Source: Pseudomonadota bacterium
GTDB lineage: Bacteria > Pseudomonadota > Alphaproteobacteria > Sphingomonadales > Sphingomonadaceae
Assembly (NCBI GenBank): GCA_023445495.1
Contig: JAEXLC010000256.1
Span: 1 to 6,281 of the forward strand
Direction of reading: 5' to 3'
DNA: 6,281 nucleotides
The notes under the pieces were generated by a model. That model saw only the letters and a program-made list of their open reading frames with translations. It made no database searches and was not told where the DNA came from. Below, in pieces: positions 1 through 5,634 of this stretch. Position 1 is the stretch's first letter; the number at the start of each line of letters is the position of its first letter. The translations under genes and the position numbers were made by a program.

Positions 1-35
1 AATTCGCGGCTCCACGCGTGCGCTAACCCCCAACC

Positions 36-103
36 CCGAGGGGCGTGGGGGTGGCCGGGCGGTCCCATCCCCGCCCGGCCGTCCCGGTAAGGCTTCCCCT
101 CGG
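36..103. repeat. Nested GC-rich inverted repeat
   Basis: An outer pair, CCGAGGGG (36-43) and CCCCTCGG (96-103), encloses an inner perfect 10-bp pair, GGCCGGGCGG (53-62) and CCGCCCGGCC (71-80), with an 8-nt loop. In RNA the inner stem would extend to 48-62/71-85 through two G-U pairs and three G-C pairs. Neither strand has a T-run next to it, so it does not look like a simple intrinsic terminator. It lies 70-140 bp beyond the stop codon of the MFS gene and could be a structured 3' end, a REP-like element or part of the leader of a gene outside the window. Its function is unknown. Confidence 0.5.
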
Positions 104-105
104 AA

Positions 106-131
106 CGCATTTGCATGATCGTGCAAATGCG
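106..131. promoter_or_regulatory. 26-bp near-perfect palindrome, candidate operator
   Basis: The arms CGCATTTGCA (106-115) and TGCAAATGCG (122-131) are perfect inverted copies centred on GATC. Overall 12 of 13 base pairs match; only T116/G121 fails. A second partial copy of the left half, ATTTGCGCGAT (134-144), follows in direct orientation 25 bp from ATTTGCATGAT (109-119). It is AT-richer than its surroundings and has no T-run, which suits a dimeric DNA-binding protein better than a terminator. The controlled gene may lie beyond the left edge of the window. The protein that binds is not identifiable from sequence. Confidence 0.45.
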
Positions 132-173
132 GAATTTGCGCGATTCAGGAAAGCGCCGAGTCGGTAAACCTAC

Positions 174-1448
174 CTAGGCGGTCTGTTCCACCCAGCCCTT
201 GCGGACATGCTTCGCCGCGAACAGCGCGAGGATGCCGGCCAGGACGTAGAAGCCCAGGCAGAACACCGCGCCGTAGCGCAGGGCCTCGGCGCCGTAGCTG
301 GCCTTCAGCTCCTCGCCGAGGAAACCCATCAGCAGCGGGCCGCCGCCCATGCCGATCAGGTTGTTGATCATCAGGAAGCTGCCCGATGCGGTGGCGCGCA
401 TGTGCTGCGGCACCATGTGCTGCACGGCAGTGGTCACCGGGCCGAGCCACAGGATGTTGAGCCCGTTGGGCAGCAGCAGCACCGGCCAGGCGATCCAGGG
501 GTTCGAAGTGAGGAAGCCGATCGCGAACAGCGGCGCGGTGAGCAGCCAGGCGATCGCCGGCAGCCAGGCGTACCAGGCGCGGTCGCCCTTGCCGAGCCGA
601 TCGGCGAACCAGCCGCCGGCGAACACGCCGACGATGCCGCCGATCAGCAGCACCGAGGCCATGAACTGGCCGGTGGTGACCAGGTCGAAGCCGAAATTGC
701 TCATCAGCACGGTGGGTGTCCACAGCGCCAGGCCATAGCCGCACAGCGAGCTGCACGAGGCGCCGAAGGCGAGGAGCCAGAAGGCGGGTTTGCCGGCGAG
801 GATGCCGAACACGGCGCCGATCGGCGCGCCCCTGGCGCCGTCCCCGGCCGCCGGGCGCGGCACGTCGCGGACCACCCAGCGGAACACCGGAGCGATCAGG
901 ATGCCGATCACGCCCATGGTGATGAACGCCGCGCGCCAGTCGACCAGCGCGGCGATATAGGCGCCGAGCAGCATGCCGAGCGCCAGGCCGATCGGGATGC
1001 CGAGCGAATAGATGGCGAGCGCGCGGGCGCGGCGCTCGGGCGGGAAATAGTCGGCGATCAGCGCATAGGAAGGCGCGACGCCGCCGGCCTCGCCGACGCC
1101 GACGCCGAGGCGGAACAGGAACAGCGACCAATAGCCGCTGGCGAGTCCGCACAGCCCGGTGAACGCGCTCCACACCGCGAGCGAGGCGGCGATCACGCCC
1201 GAGCGGCTGGTCCGGTCGGCCAGATAGGCGAGCGGGACGCCGAGCACCGAATAGAGCACCGCGAAGGCGAGTCCGCCGATCGCGCCGAACTGCGTCTTGG
1301 TCAGCTGCAGGTCGGTCATGATCGGCTTTGCCAGGATCGCGAGGATCTGCCGGTCGAGGAAGTTGAAGGTGTAGACGAGCAGCAGCATCGCCAGCACCAG
1401 CCTGGGATAGCCGGAGCGGGTCTCGGGATTTGCAGCAGGAGCGTTCAT
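174..1448 (-). CDS. MFS transporter, Spinster-like family
   Basis: This is a polytopic inner-membrane transporter of the major facilitator superfamily, 424 aa, the usual length for 12 membrane helices. Helix 1 ends in NFLDRQI (D32, R33). The loop 2-3 signature appears as GVPLAYLADRTSR (71-83). Helix 4 carries RLGVGVGEAG (114-123), followed by DYFPPERRAR (134-143). This set is typical of the Spinster-like group common in sphingomonads beside TonB receptors and degradation genes. The start is placed at the ATG at 1448 because GAGG (1456-1459) lies 7 nt before it; the ATG at 1454 would leave only 1 nt and is less likely. The gene lies 75 bp behind the receptor gene on the same strand, so the two probably share a transcript limited by the hairpin between them. 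Substrate is unknown; a small organic acid, aromatic or lipid-like compound would suit the family. Family call is firm, substrate is inference. Confidence 0.93.
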   Translation of the reverse strand: MNAPAANPETRSGYPRLVLAMLLLVYTFNFLDRQILAILAKPIMTDLQLTKTQFGAIGGLAFAVLYSVLGVPLAYLADRTSRSGVIAASLAVWSAFTGLCGLASGYWSLFLFRLGVGVGEAGGVAPSYALIADYFPPERRARALAIYSLGIPIGLALGMLLGAYIAALVDWRAAFITMGVIGILIAPVFRWVVRDVPRPAAGDGARGAPIGAVFGILAGKPAFWLLAFGASCSSLCGYGLALWTPTVLMSNFGFDLVTTGQFMASVLLIGGIVGVFAGGWFADRLGKGDRAWYAWLPAIAWLLTAPLFAIGFLTSNPWIAWPVLLLPNGLNILWLGPVTTAVQHMVPQHMRATASGSFLMINNLIGMGGGPLLMGFLGEELKASYGAEALRYGAVFCLGFYVLAGILALFAAKHVRKGWVEQTA

Positions 1449-1454
1449 GGCCAT

Positions 1455-1459
1455 ACCTC
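1455..1459 (-). promoter_or_regulatory. Ribosome binding site that decides the MFS start
   Basis: On the minus strand the sequence GAGGT directly precedes ATGGCCATG. The GAGG core is 1 nt from the first ATG (1454) and 7 nt from the second (1448). Normal spacing favours the second, removing two residues from the longest reading frame. The site lies just below the T-run of the upstream terminator. Confidence 0.6.
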
Positions 1460-1465
1460 GACATC

Positions 1466-1497
1466 AAAAGAGCCGGACGTCAAGCGACGTCCGGCTC
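1466..1497 (-). terminator. Intrinsic terminator between receptor and MFS genes
   Basis: Read on the minus strand, a perfect 11-bp stem (1487-1497 with 1470-1480, core AGCCGGACGT/ACGTCCGGCT) closes a 6-nt loop and is followed at once by TTTT (1466-1469). This is the classic rho-independent form. It starts 27 bp after the receptor stop codon and ends 17 bp before the MFS start, so it must act on transcripts coming from the receptor gene. Because only a short T-run is present and I see no strong promoter for the MFS gene, partial read-through is the likely way the transporter is expressed. Confidence 0.8.
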
Positions 1498-1506
1498 CGG
1501 AACTTA

Positions 1507-1519
1507 GGTGCAGTGCACC
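1507..1519. repeat. 13-bp perfect palindrome in the receptor-MFS gap
   Basis: GGTGCA and TGCACC flank a single central base 5 bp after the receptor stop codon and 10 bp before the terminator stem. On the minus strand a weak -10-like TATGGT (1517-1522) overlaps its edge, but no good -35 box stands 16-18 bp upstream. It may be a small operator, an extra RNA hairpin or chance. It does not resemble the tetR-receptor operator. Confidence 0.25.
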
Positions 1520-1523
1520 ATAC

Positions 1524-3875
1524 TCAGAATTTGAGGCTGAACGACCCGAAGATCTGGCGCGGATTGCCGTAGAAAGCCGTGGCGACGCCTTCCTTGCCCA
1601 GCGTCGGCGTGTAGCCGCCGGTCGGCGTAAGGATCGGCGTGCCGTCGATCCGGCTGCTGATATACTGATAGCCGGCGGTCTTGTAATGCACGTCGGTCAG
1701 GTTCTTGCCGTGGATGCCGATCGAGTAGCGCCCGTCGCCGAAGGTATAGACGAGGTGCGCGTCGAGCAGCGTGTAGCCCGGCTGGTCGAGGAACGGGCTG
1801 GCCGTCTCGAACTGGTGGGTCAGGCCGCGATAGGAAACGGTGGTGGTCGCCGACAGGTCGCCGCTCGCCACCGGCAGCGTGGCGCCGAGCGTGCCGGCCA
1901 GCGTCCAGTCCGGGGTGTTCTGGAAGACGCGGACCTTCGACACATCGACGCCGGTCGGGCCGATGAAGCGCTTGTACTTGGCGTCGATATAGCCGAGCGC
2001 GCCGTTGAAGAAGAAGCTCGAGCCCGGGCCGGCAAAGCCGCGCGCCAGCACGGCGTTGGTTTCGAGCTCGACGCCCTTGATGTCGGCCTTCGCCGCATTG
2101 GTGGTGATGCCGCAGAAGCTCTGGACATTGTTGATCAGGCAGCCGACCGAGCCCGGGATCTGGACGTTCGAATAGTCCGAATAGAAGCCGGCGAGCGACC
2201 AGTTGAGGCGGCGGTCGAACGCCGCGCCCTTCCAGCCCACTTCATAGCTCTTCACCGTCTCCGGATCGAAGGAGAGGTAATTGTAGATGTCCTGATAGGT
2301 GCGCCCGGCCGAGACATTGCTGATCGGCGCCGAGGTGCCCGAGCCGCGCGGATCGAAGCCGCCGCCCTTGAAGCCTTCCGAATAGGAGGCATAGACCATG
2401 TGGTCCGCGCTCGGCTTGAAGCTGAGCGTCGCGCGCGGGGTGAAGCGCTTGAAATTGGCGGTGCCGCGGAAATCGGTGGACGGCGCGCCGACCAGCACCG
2501 GGGTGCCGCCGAAATCCTGGGTCAGGCCGAGATAGCTTGCCTTGAAGACATAGCTCTTGCGCTGATCCCAGGTGTAGCGGCCGCCGACCGTCAGGCTCAG
2601 CTGCGGGGTGATGTCATAGGTGAAGTCGCCATAGATCGAGCTGGTCTCGGTGCGGACGTCGCCGGCGGTATAGGCGTTGAAGCCCGGCAGGGTGGTCGAC
2701 AGCAGCACGCCGAAGCCGGTCGTCGCCTTGGCGCCGAGATAGTAGAAGCCCAGGATGCCGTTGAGCTTGCCGCCATGGATCTGCGCCTGGAATTCCTGGC
2801 TGGTCTGGTTGTTCTTGTAATAGGCCGGCACGTCGACGTCGACCGAGGGGGTCGAATCGAAGTCGATCGGCGTCCAGCTCGTATCCGCGCGATAGGCGCT
2901 GATGCTGCGCAGCGTCACCCAGTCGGCGACATCGGCGTTGATCGTCATCGAGACGCCGCCGGCCTCGACATCGTTCTTCGGATTGGCGAGGCCCGCATTG
3001 GTGTCGTAGACATTGGGCAGCGAGGGCGAACCGGTGAGCAGGCCGGCGAACAGCCGGTGGCCGTTGCGCGCGTTCGACTTGTCATGGGTATAGTCGCCGG
3101 TGATGCGGATCGACATGCGGCTGTCGGGCGTCTCGAATTCGAGCGTGCCGCGCGCGGCCCAGACATTCTTGTTGTAATTGTCGATATGGAGGTTGCGGTT
3201 CTCGCCGAAGCCGTCGCGGGTGAGGCGGGCGCCGGACACGCCGATCTTGAACATCGAGCCGATCGGGGTCGATGCGCTGACGATCACATCGGCCTGGTTG
3301 TACGAGCCGTAATTGCCGCGGACCGACATGGTCGGGCGATCCTCGAGCTTCTTGGTGACATATTTCACCGCGCCGCCGATGGTGTTGCGGCCGTAGAGCG
3401 TGCCCTGCGGGCCGCGCAGCACTTCGATCCGCTCCACGTCATAGATGTCGAGCACCGACGCCTGGGGGCGGTTGAGATAGACGTCGTCGAGATAGATGCC
3501 GATGCCCGCTTCGAAGCCGGGGACCGGATCCTGCTGGCCGACGCCGCGGATGAAGGCGGCGAGCGTCGAATTGGTGCCGCGTGCATCCTTCAGCGTGGTG
3601 TTCGGCGAGGCGATCTGGAGATCGGTGAGATCGACGGCGCCCGCCTGGTCGAGCTTGGCCGAGGTGAGCGCGGTCACCGCGGTCGGCACGTCGAGCAGCT
3701 TTTCCTCGCGCCGGCGCGCGGTGACGACGATTTCGCCGGTATTGTCGAGTGCGTTATCCTGCGCTTCGGGCGCGGCCGGTGCGGCGGCTTCCTGCGCGAA
3801 GGCGGAATTGGTGGTGAGTGCGGCGAGCGCGGCACCCGCGAACAGAATCGAACGGGCACAATTCAGGCGTGACAT
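1524..3875 (-). CDS. TonB-dependent outer-membrane receptor
   Basis: This 783-aa outer-membrane channel imports a bound ligand with energy from TonB-ExbB-ExbD. The N-terminus is a signal peptide with likely cleavage after AFA (residue 27, before QEAA). A TonB box follows, EIVVTA (48-53), inside the sphingomonad-style EIVVTARRREEKLLDVP. The plug domain spans about 60-176, with FIRGVGQQD (108-116) and IEVLRGPQGTLYGRNTIGG (150-168). The rest is the 22-strand barrel, ending in the expected C-terminal phenylalanine (SLKF). Two cysteines in GCLINNVQSFCG probably form a disulfide in an extracellular loop. The start at 3875 has GGAGGAAG (3881-3888) at good spacing. The gene is complete with no frameshift. 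It is divergent from a TetR regulator and followed by an MFS transporter. Nothing marks it as a siderophore receptor; carbohydrate, aromatic or steroid-like ligands are possible, and I cannot choose between them. Confidence 0.96.
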   Translation of the reverse strand: MSRLNCARSILFAGAALAALTTNSAFAQEAAAPAAPEAQDNALDNTGEIVVTARRREEKLLDVPTAVTALTSAKLDQAGAVDLTDLQIASPNTTLKDARGTNSTLAAFIRGVGQQDPVPGFEAGIGIYLDDVYLNRPQASVLDIYDVERIEVLRGPQGTLYGRNTIGGAVKYVTKKLEDRPTMSVRGNYGSYNQADVIVSASTPIGSMFKIGVSGARLTRDGFGENRNLHIDNYNKNVWAARGTLEFETPDSRMSIRITGDYTHDKSNARNGHRLFAGLLTGSPSLPNVYDTNAGLANPKNDVEAGGVSMTINADVADWVTLRSISAYRADTSWTPIDFDSTPSVDVDVPAYYKNNQTSQEFQAQIHGGKLNGILGFYYLGAKATTGFGVLLSTTLPGFNAYTAGDVRTETSSIYGDFTYDITPQLSLTVGGRYTWDQRKSYVFKASYLGLTQDFGGTPVLVGAPSTDFRGTANFKRFTPRATLSFKPSADHMVYASYSEGFKGGGFDPRGSGTSAPISNVSAGRTYQDIYNYLSFDPETVKSYEVGWKGAAFDRRLNWSLAGFYSDYSNVQIPGSVGCLINNVQSFCGITTNAAKADIKGVELETNAVLARGFAGPGSSFFFNGALGYIDAKYKRFIGPTGVDVSKVRVFQNTPDWTLAGTLGATLPVASGDLSATTTVSYRGLTHQFETASPFLDQPGYTLLDAHLVYTFGDGRYSIGIHGKNLTDVHYKTAGYQYISSRIDGTPILTPTGGYTPTLGKEGVATAFYGNPRQIFGSFSLKF

Positions 3876-3898
3876 CCAGACTTCCTCCCCATCAGTCT

Positions 3899-3920
3899 AA
3901 CCCGTCATTGAACGCGGGTT
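3899..3920 (-). promoter_or_regulatory. Inverted repeat in the receptor 5' leader
   Basis: AACCCG (3899-3904) and CGGGTT (3915-3920) are inverted with a 10-nt gap. On the minus strand they fall inside the predicted 5' untranslated leader, ending about 10 nt before the Shine-Dalgarno sequence GGAGGAAG. It could be a short leader hairpin or a second, weaker protein site; its AACC/GGTT ends recall the main operator but the spacing differs (14 instead of 7 between AACC and GGTT). Confidence 0.3.
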
Positions 3921-3945
3921 GCACGTGGTCGCCCGAAGCTATACT
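3919..3945 (+). promoter_or_regulatory. Candidate promoter of the TetR gene
   Basis: The plus strand has TATACT (3940-3945), a 5 of 6 match to the -10 consensus, and TTGCAC (3919-3924) as a possible -35 with a short 15-bp gap. Transcription would begin near 3952, inside the inverted repeat 3945-3965, so a protein bound there would block it. The short spacer is the weak point; GATAAA (3971-3976) is an alternative -10 with no good partner. Confidence 0.45.
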
Positions 3946-3966
3946 GAAACCTGAACCGGGTTTCAA
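3938..3966 (-). promoter_or_regulatory. Sigma70-type promoter of the receptor gene
   Basis: On the minus strand, TTGAAA (3961-3966) and TATAGC (3938-3943) are separated by exactly 17 bp. Both are close to consensus, which is uncommon by chance in DNA this GC-rich. The predicted start near 3931 gives a leader of about 55 nt. The spacer and most of the -35 box are covered by the 21-bp inverted repeat, so repression by occlusion is expected. Confidence 0.7.
3945..3965. promoter_or_regulatory. 21-bp inverted repeat, probable TetR operator
   Basis: The arms TGAAACC (3945-3951) and GGTTTCA (3959-3965) are perfect inverted copies around a 7-bp centre that has one further matching pair. Size and symmetry fit a dimeric TetR-family site. 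It covers the spacer and most of the -35 box of the receptor promoter, and the expected start of the tetR transcript. TetR-family regulators very often bind the gap between themselves and a divergent target. Binding by this particular protein is inferred from position. Confidence 0.65.
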
Positions 3967-3993
3967 CTTGGATAAATGGGAAGAGGAACCAGA

Positions 3994-4647
3994 ATGGCGG
4001 AGGGGCGTGGCATGAGCGCCACAGCACCGGGAATCGGCGGCAGCGAAGCGAGCGCCGGCAAGGAGCCGCGCACCGCGCGCGGGCGGCGCACCTTGCGCCT
4101 GATCCTGGATGCGGCGGCGGAGGAGTTCGGCGCCAAGGGCTTCCACGAAGGCTCGATCAGCGGGATCACCAGGCGGGCCGGCGTCGCGCTGGGCAGCTTC
4201 TACACCTATTTCGATTCGAAGGACGACGTGTTCCGCGCGCTGGTGCGCGACATGAGCGACCAGGTGCGCGAGCATGTCGCCCCGGCGATCAAGGGCGCGA
4301 CCGGCGGCCAGATCGCGGCCGAGCAGGCTGCCTTGCTCGCCTTCATCCGCTTCGCCCGGGCGCACAAGGAGATCTACCGGATCATCGACGAAGCCGAGTT
4401 CGTCGATCCCGAGAGCTTCCGGCTCCATTATGCCAGCACCGCCGAGCGCATCGCCAAGCGACTCCAGGCGGCGGCGGCGCGGGGCGAGGTGCGCGAGGAC
4501 GTCAACGAGGTCCATGCCTGGGCGATCATGGGGATGAACGTGTTCCTCGGCCTGCGCTACAGCGTGTGGCAGGAGGATGTGGACCCCGAGGCGATCGCCG
4601 ATATCGTCGCGCAGATGCTGGCGCGGGGGATCGGGACGGGGGCGTAG
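3994..4647 (+). CDS. TetR/AcrR-family transcriptional regulator
   Basis: A 217-aa DNA-binding regulator, expected to act as a dimer that lets go of DNA when it binds a small molecule. After a basic, disordered N-terminus (PRTARGRR) comes the TetR domain: helix 1 LRLILDAAAEEFGAKGF (34-50), then the helix-turn-helix SISGITRRAGVALGSFYTYF (54-73), then the family-typical DSKDDVF. The C-terminal ligand and dimer part is all helical (about 85-217), includes FIRFARAHKEIYRIIDEAEF, and does not reveal the ligand. The start is uncertain. AGAGGA (3982-3987) serves the ATG at 3994, but GGAGG (3999-4003) sits 8 nt before an ATG at 4012 (211 aa); the ATG at 3976 has no Shine-Dalgarno. All choices keep the full DNA-binding domain. 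It is divergent from the receptor gene, so control of receptor, MFS and itself is likely; the inducer is probably the imported compound or a metabolite of it. Confidence 0.94.
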   Translation: MAEGRGMSATAPGIGGSEASAGKEPRTARGRRTLRLILDAAAEEFGAKGFHEGSISGITRRAGVALGSFYTYFDSKDDVFRALVRDMSDQVREHVAPAIKGATGGQIAAEQAALLAFIRFARAHKEIYRIIDEAEFVDPESFRLHYASTAERIAKRLQAAAARGEVREDVNEVHAWAIMGMNVFLGLRYSVWQEDVDPEAIADIVAQMLARGIGTGA

Positions 4648-4671
4648 GGCGGATCCGGCCGGCTATTCCCT

Positions 4672-4764
4672 GTCATCCCCGCGCAGGCGGGGATCCATTG
4701 CCACTGCGGGCAATGAGACTCACTACGGCCAGCCAGAATGGATCCCCGCCTGCGCGGGGATGAC
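4672..4764. repeat. Paired REP-like element between convergent genes
   Basis: Two 28-bp arms (4672-4699 and 4737-4764) are perfect reverse complements, separated by 37 bp. Each arm is itself a hairpin: CCCCGC, GCAG, GCGGGG. The spacer has smaller stems, CATTGCC/GGCAATG (4696-4702 and 4709-4715) and TGAG-A-CTCA (4714-4722). The GTCATCCCCGC...GGGGATCCA core is a widespread dispersed repeat in proteobacteria. It starts 24 bp after the tetR stop and ends 10 bp before the protease stop on the other strand, so it probably also serves as a two-way transcript end. No transposase is attached. Confidence 0.85.
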
Positions 4765-4774
4765 GGCAAGAAAT

Positions 4775-5527
4775 CTAGCGCCGCCCGCGCGCCCCGCCAA
4801 AGCCCCAGACCAGCAGCAGCGCCAGCACCGCGGCGCCGATGCGCAGCCCGTTGCCGGTCCAGCCGAACACCGCTTCGTCGGGTACCGTGAACAGGTTCCA
4901 CGCCGCATTCAGCGAGATGTGCAGCACCGCGCCGCTCCAGATCGTGCAGCCGTCGAGCCGGTCGAGCAGCGCCATCACCGCGCCGCCGATGCCGGTGATC
5001 GCCAGCACCTGCAGCGCCATCTCGCCGCCCTGTGGCCCGCCCATGCCCCACCAATGGACCAGGCCGAACAGCAATGCCTGCAGCCCGACCGCCAGCCAGA
5101 GCGGCCAGCCGAGCGCGCGGTGGGCGAACAGGAAGCCGAAGCCGCGGAACACGATCTCCTCGGCAAGCGGGAAGGCAAGGGCGAGCATCGCCAGGTCGAG
5201 CCAGCTCCAGCTGTGCGAAAGCTTGCCGAGCATGCCCAGCCCGACCCAGGCCGGGATCGTCGCCACCGCGACCAGCACCGGTCCGCGCCAGCCGCCGGCG
5301 CGCAGGCCCATCCGGTCGAACAGCCCGCCTCCGCGCCCCATCAGCAGCGCCGCGACCAGCACGATCAGCACCGCAACCCCATTGTCGAGGATCGCGCCGC
5401 CATAGGGGATCTTCAGCGCCGCGACCGGATGGCCGATCGCCCGGGCGAGGTCGCGCCATTGCTGCGACAGGAACAGGATCGCCACGACCAGCAGGACGCT
5501 GACTGGCAGGCGGGCGGATTTTCCCAA
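4775..5527 (-). CDS. CPBP-family intramembrane metalloprotease
   Basis: An integral membrane protein of the CPBP (CAAX protease and bacteriocin-processing, Abi) family. The three family motifs are all present, numbered from the chosen start: EEIVFR (123-128, EExxxR), FGLVH (154-158, FxxxH) and HISLN (203-207, HxxxN), giving the Glu and His residues expected at the active site. About seven or eight hydrophobic stretches are visible. The frame is open up to an ATG at 5614 (279 aa), but that ATG has no Shine-Dalgarno, and the first 29 codons have low-GC third positions. A TTG at 5527, preceded by GGGGAA, gives 250 aa beginning GKSARLPVSVLL and is preferred with moderate confidence. Bacterial members process peptides, give bacteriocin immunity or have unknown roles; there is no bacteriocin gene nearby, so the substrate is unknown. 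It converges with tetR across the REP pair and is divergent from the next gene. Confidence 0.88.
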   Translation of the reverse strand: MGKSARLPVSVLLVVAILFLSQQWRDLARAIGHPVAALKIPYGGAILDNGVAVLIVLVAALLMGRGGGLFDRMGLRAGGWRGPVLVAVATIPAWVGLGMLGKLSHSWSWLDLAMLALAFPLAEEIVFRGFGFLFAHRALGWPLWLAVGLQALLFGLVHWWGMGGPQGGEMALQVLAITGIGGAVMALLDRLDGCTIWSGAVLHISLNAAWNLFTVPDEAVFGWTGNGLRIGAAVLALLLVWGFGGARGRR

Positions 5528-5634
5528 GATGCTTCCCCGGATAGCGGTATCGGCGTGGTGTATTGCTTGGCTAATACGATAACGCAAGGCGCCCGGCCAT
5601 TGCGGTGCGGCCATCGGTGCCGCATCTAGGGGGC
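5528..5634. promoter_or_regulatory. Divergent promoter region, weak boxes only
   Basis: This 107-bp gap is AT-richer in its middle (5561-5583) than the flanking genes. On the minus strand TTGCGT (5582-5587) and AATACA (5559-5564) are 17 bp apart and could serve the protease gene; each matches only about half of the consensus. If used, transcription would begin downstream of the ATG at 5614, supporting the TTG start. On the plus strand GATAAC (5578-5583) is a possible -10 without a clear -35. Confidence 0.3.

Noticed and set aside
1..5. Window begins AATTC, like a cut EcoRI end
   Set aside because: Five bases at an arbitrary window edge carry no evidence of a cloning junction.
153..165. GCGCCGAGTCGGT resembles the last stem of a Cas9 guide scaffold
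   Set aside because: The match is short, lacks a usable loop, and there is no repeat array, cas gene or T-run nearby; judged a coincidence.
115..177. A 20-residue plus-strand open frame beginning in the 26-bp palindrome
   Set aside because: No ribosome binding site, it overlaps the palindrome and the end of the MFS gene, and its size is expected by chance.
145..1467. A second long minus-strand frame over the MFS gene
   Set aside because: Arg/Ala-rich translation without membrane helices; it is a frame-shifted shadow of the MFS gene.
207..3872. A 1221-codon plus-strand open frame antisense to the receptor and MFS genes
   Set aside because: The translation is low-complexity, rich in Arg, Ala, Glu and Gly with no domain; it is open because high-GC codon bias on the other strand removes stop codons. 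The minus-strand frames encode clear TBDR and MFS proteins.
4672..4764. The inverted repeat as ends of an insertion sequence or MITE with target duplication
   Set aside because: Only 37 bp lie between the arms, there is no transposase, and I found no convincing direct duplication at the flanks; a paired REP is the simpler reading.
4577..5629. A 350-codon plus-strand frame running through the REP pair and over the protease gene
   Set aside because: Its product is Gln/Arg/Ala-rich and includes the repeat sequence itself; the opposite strand carries all three CPBP motifs.
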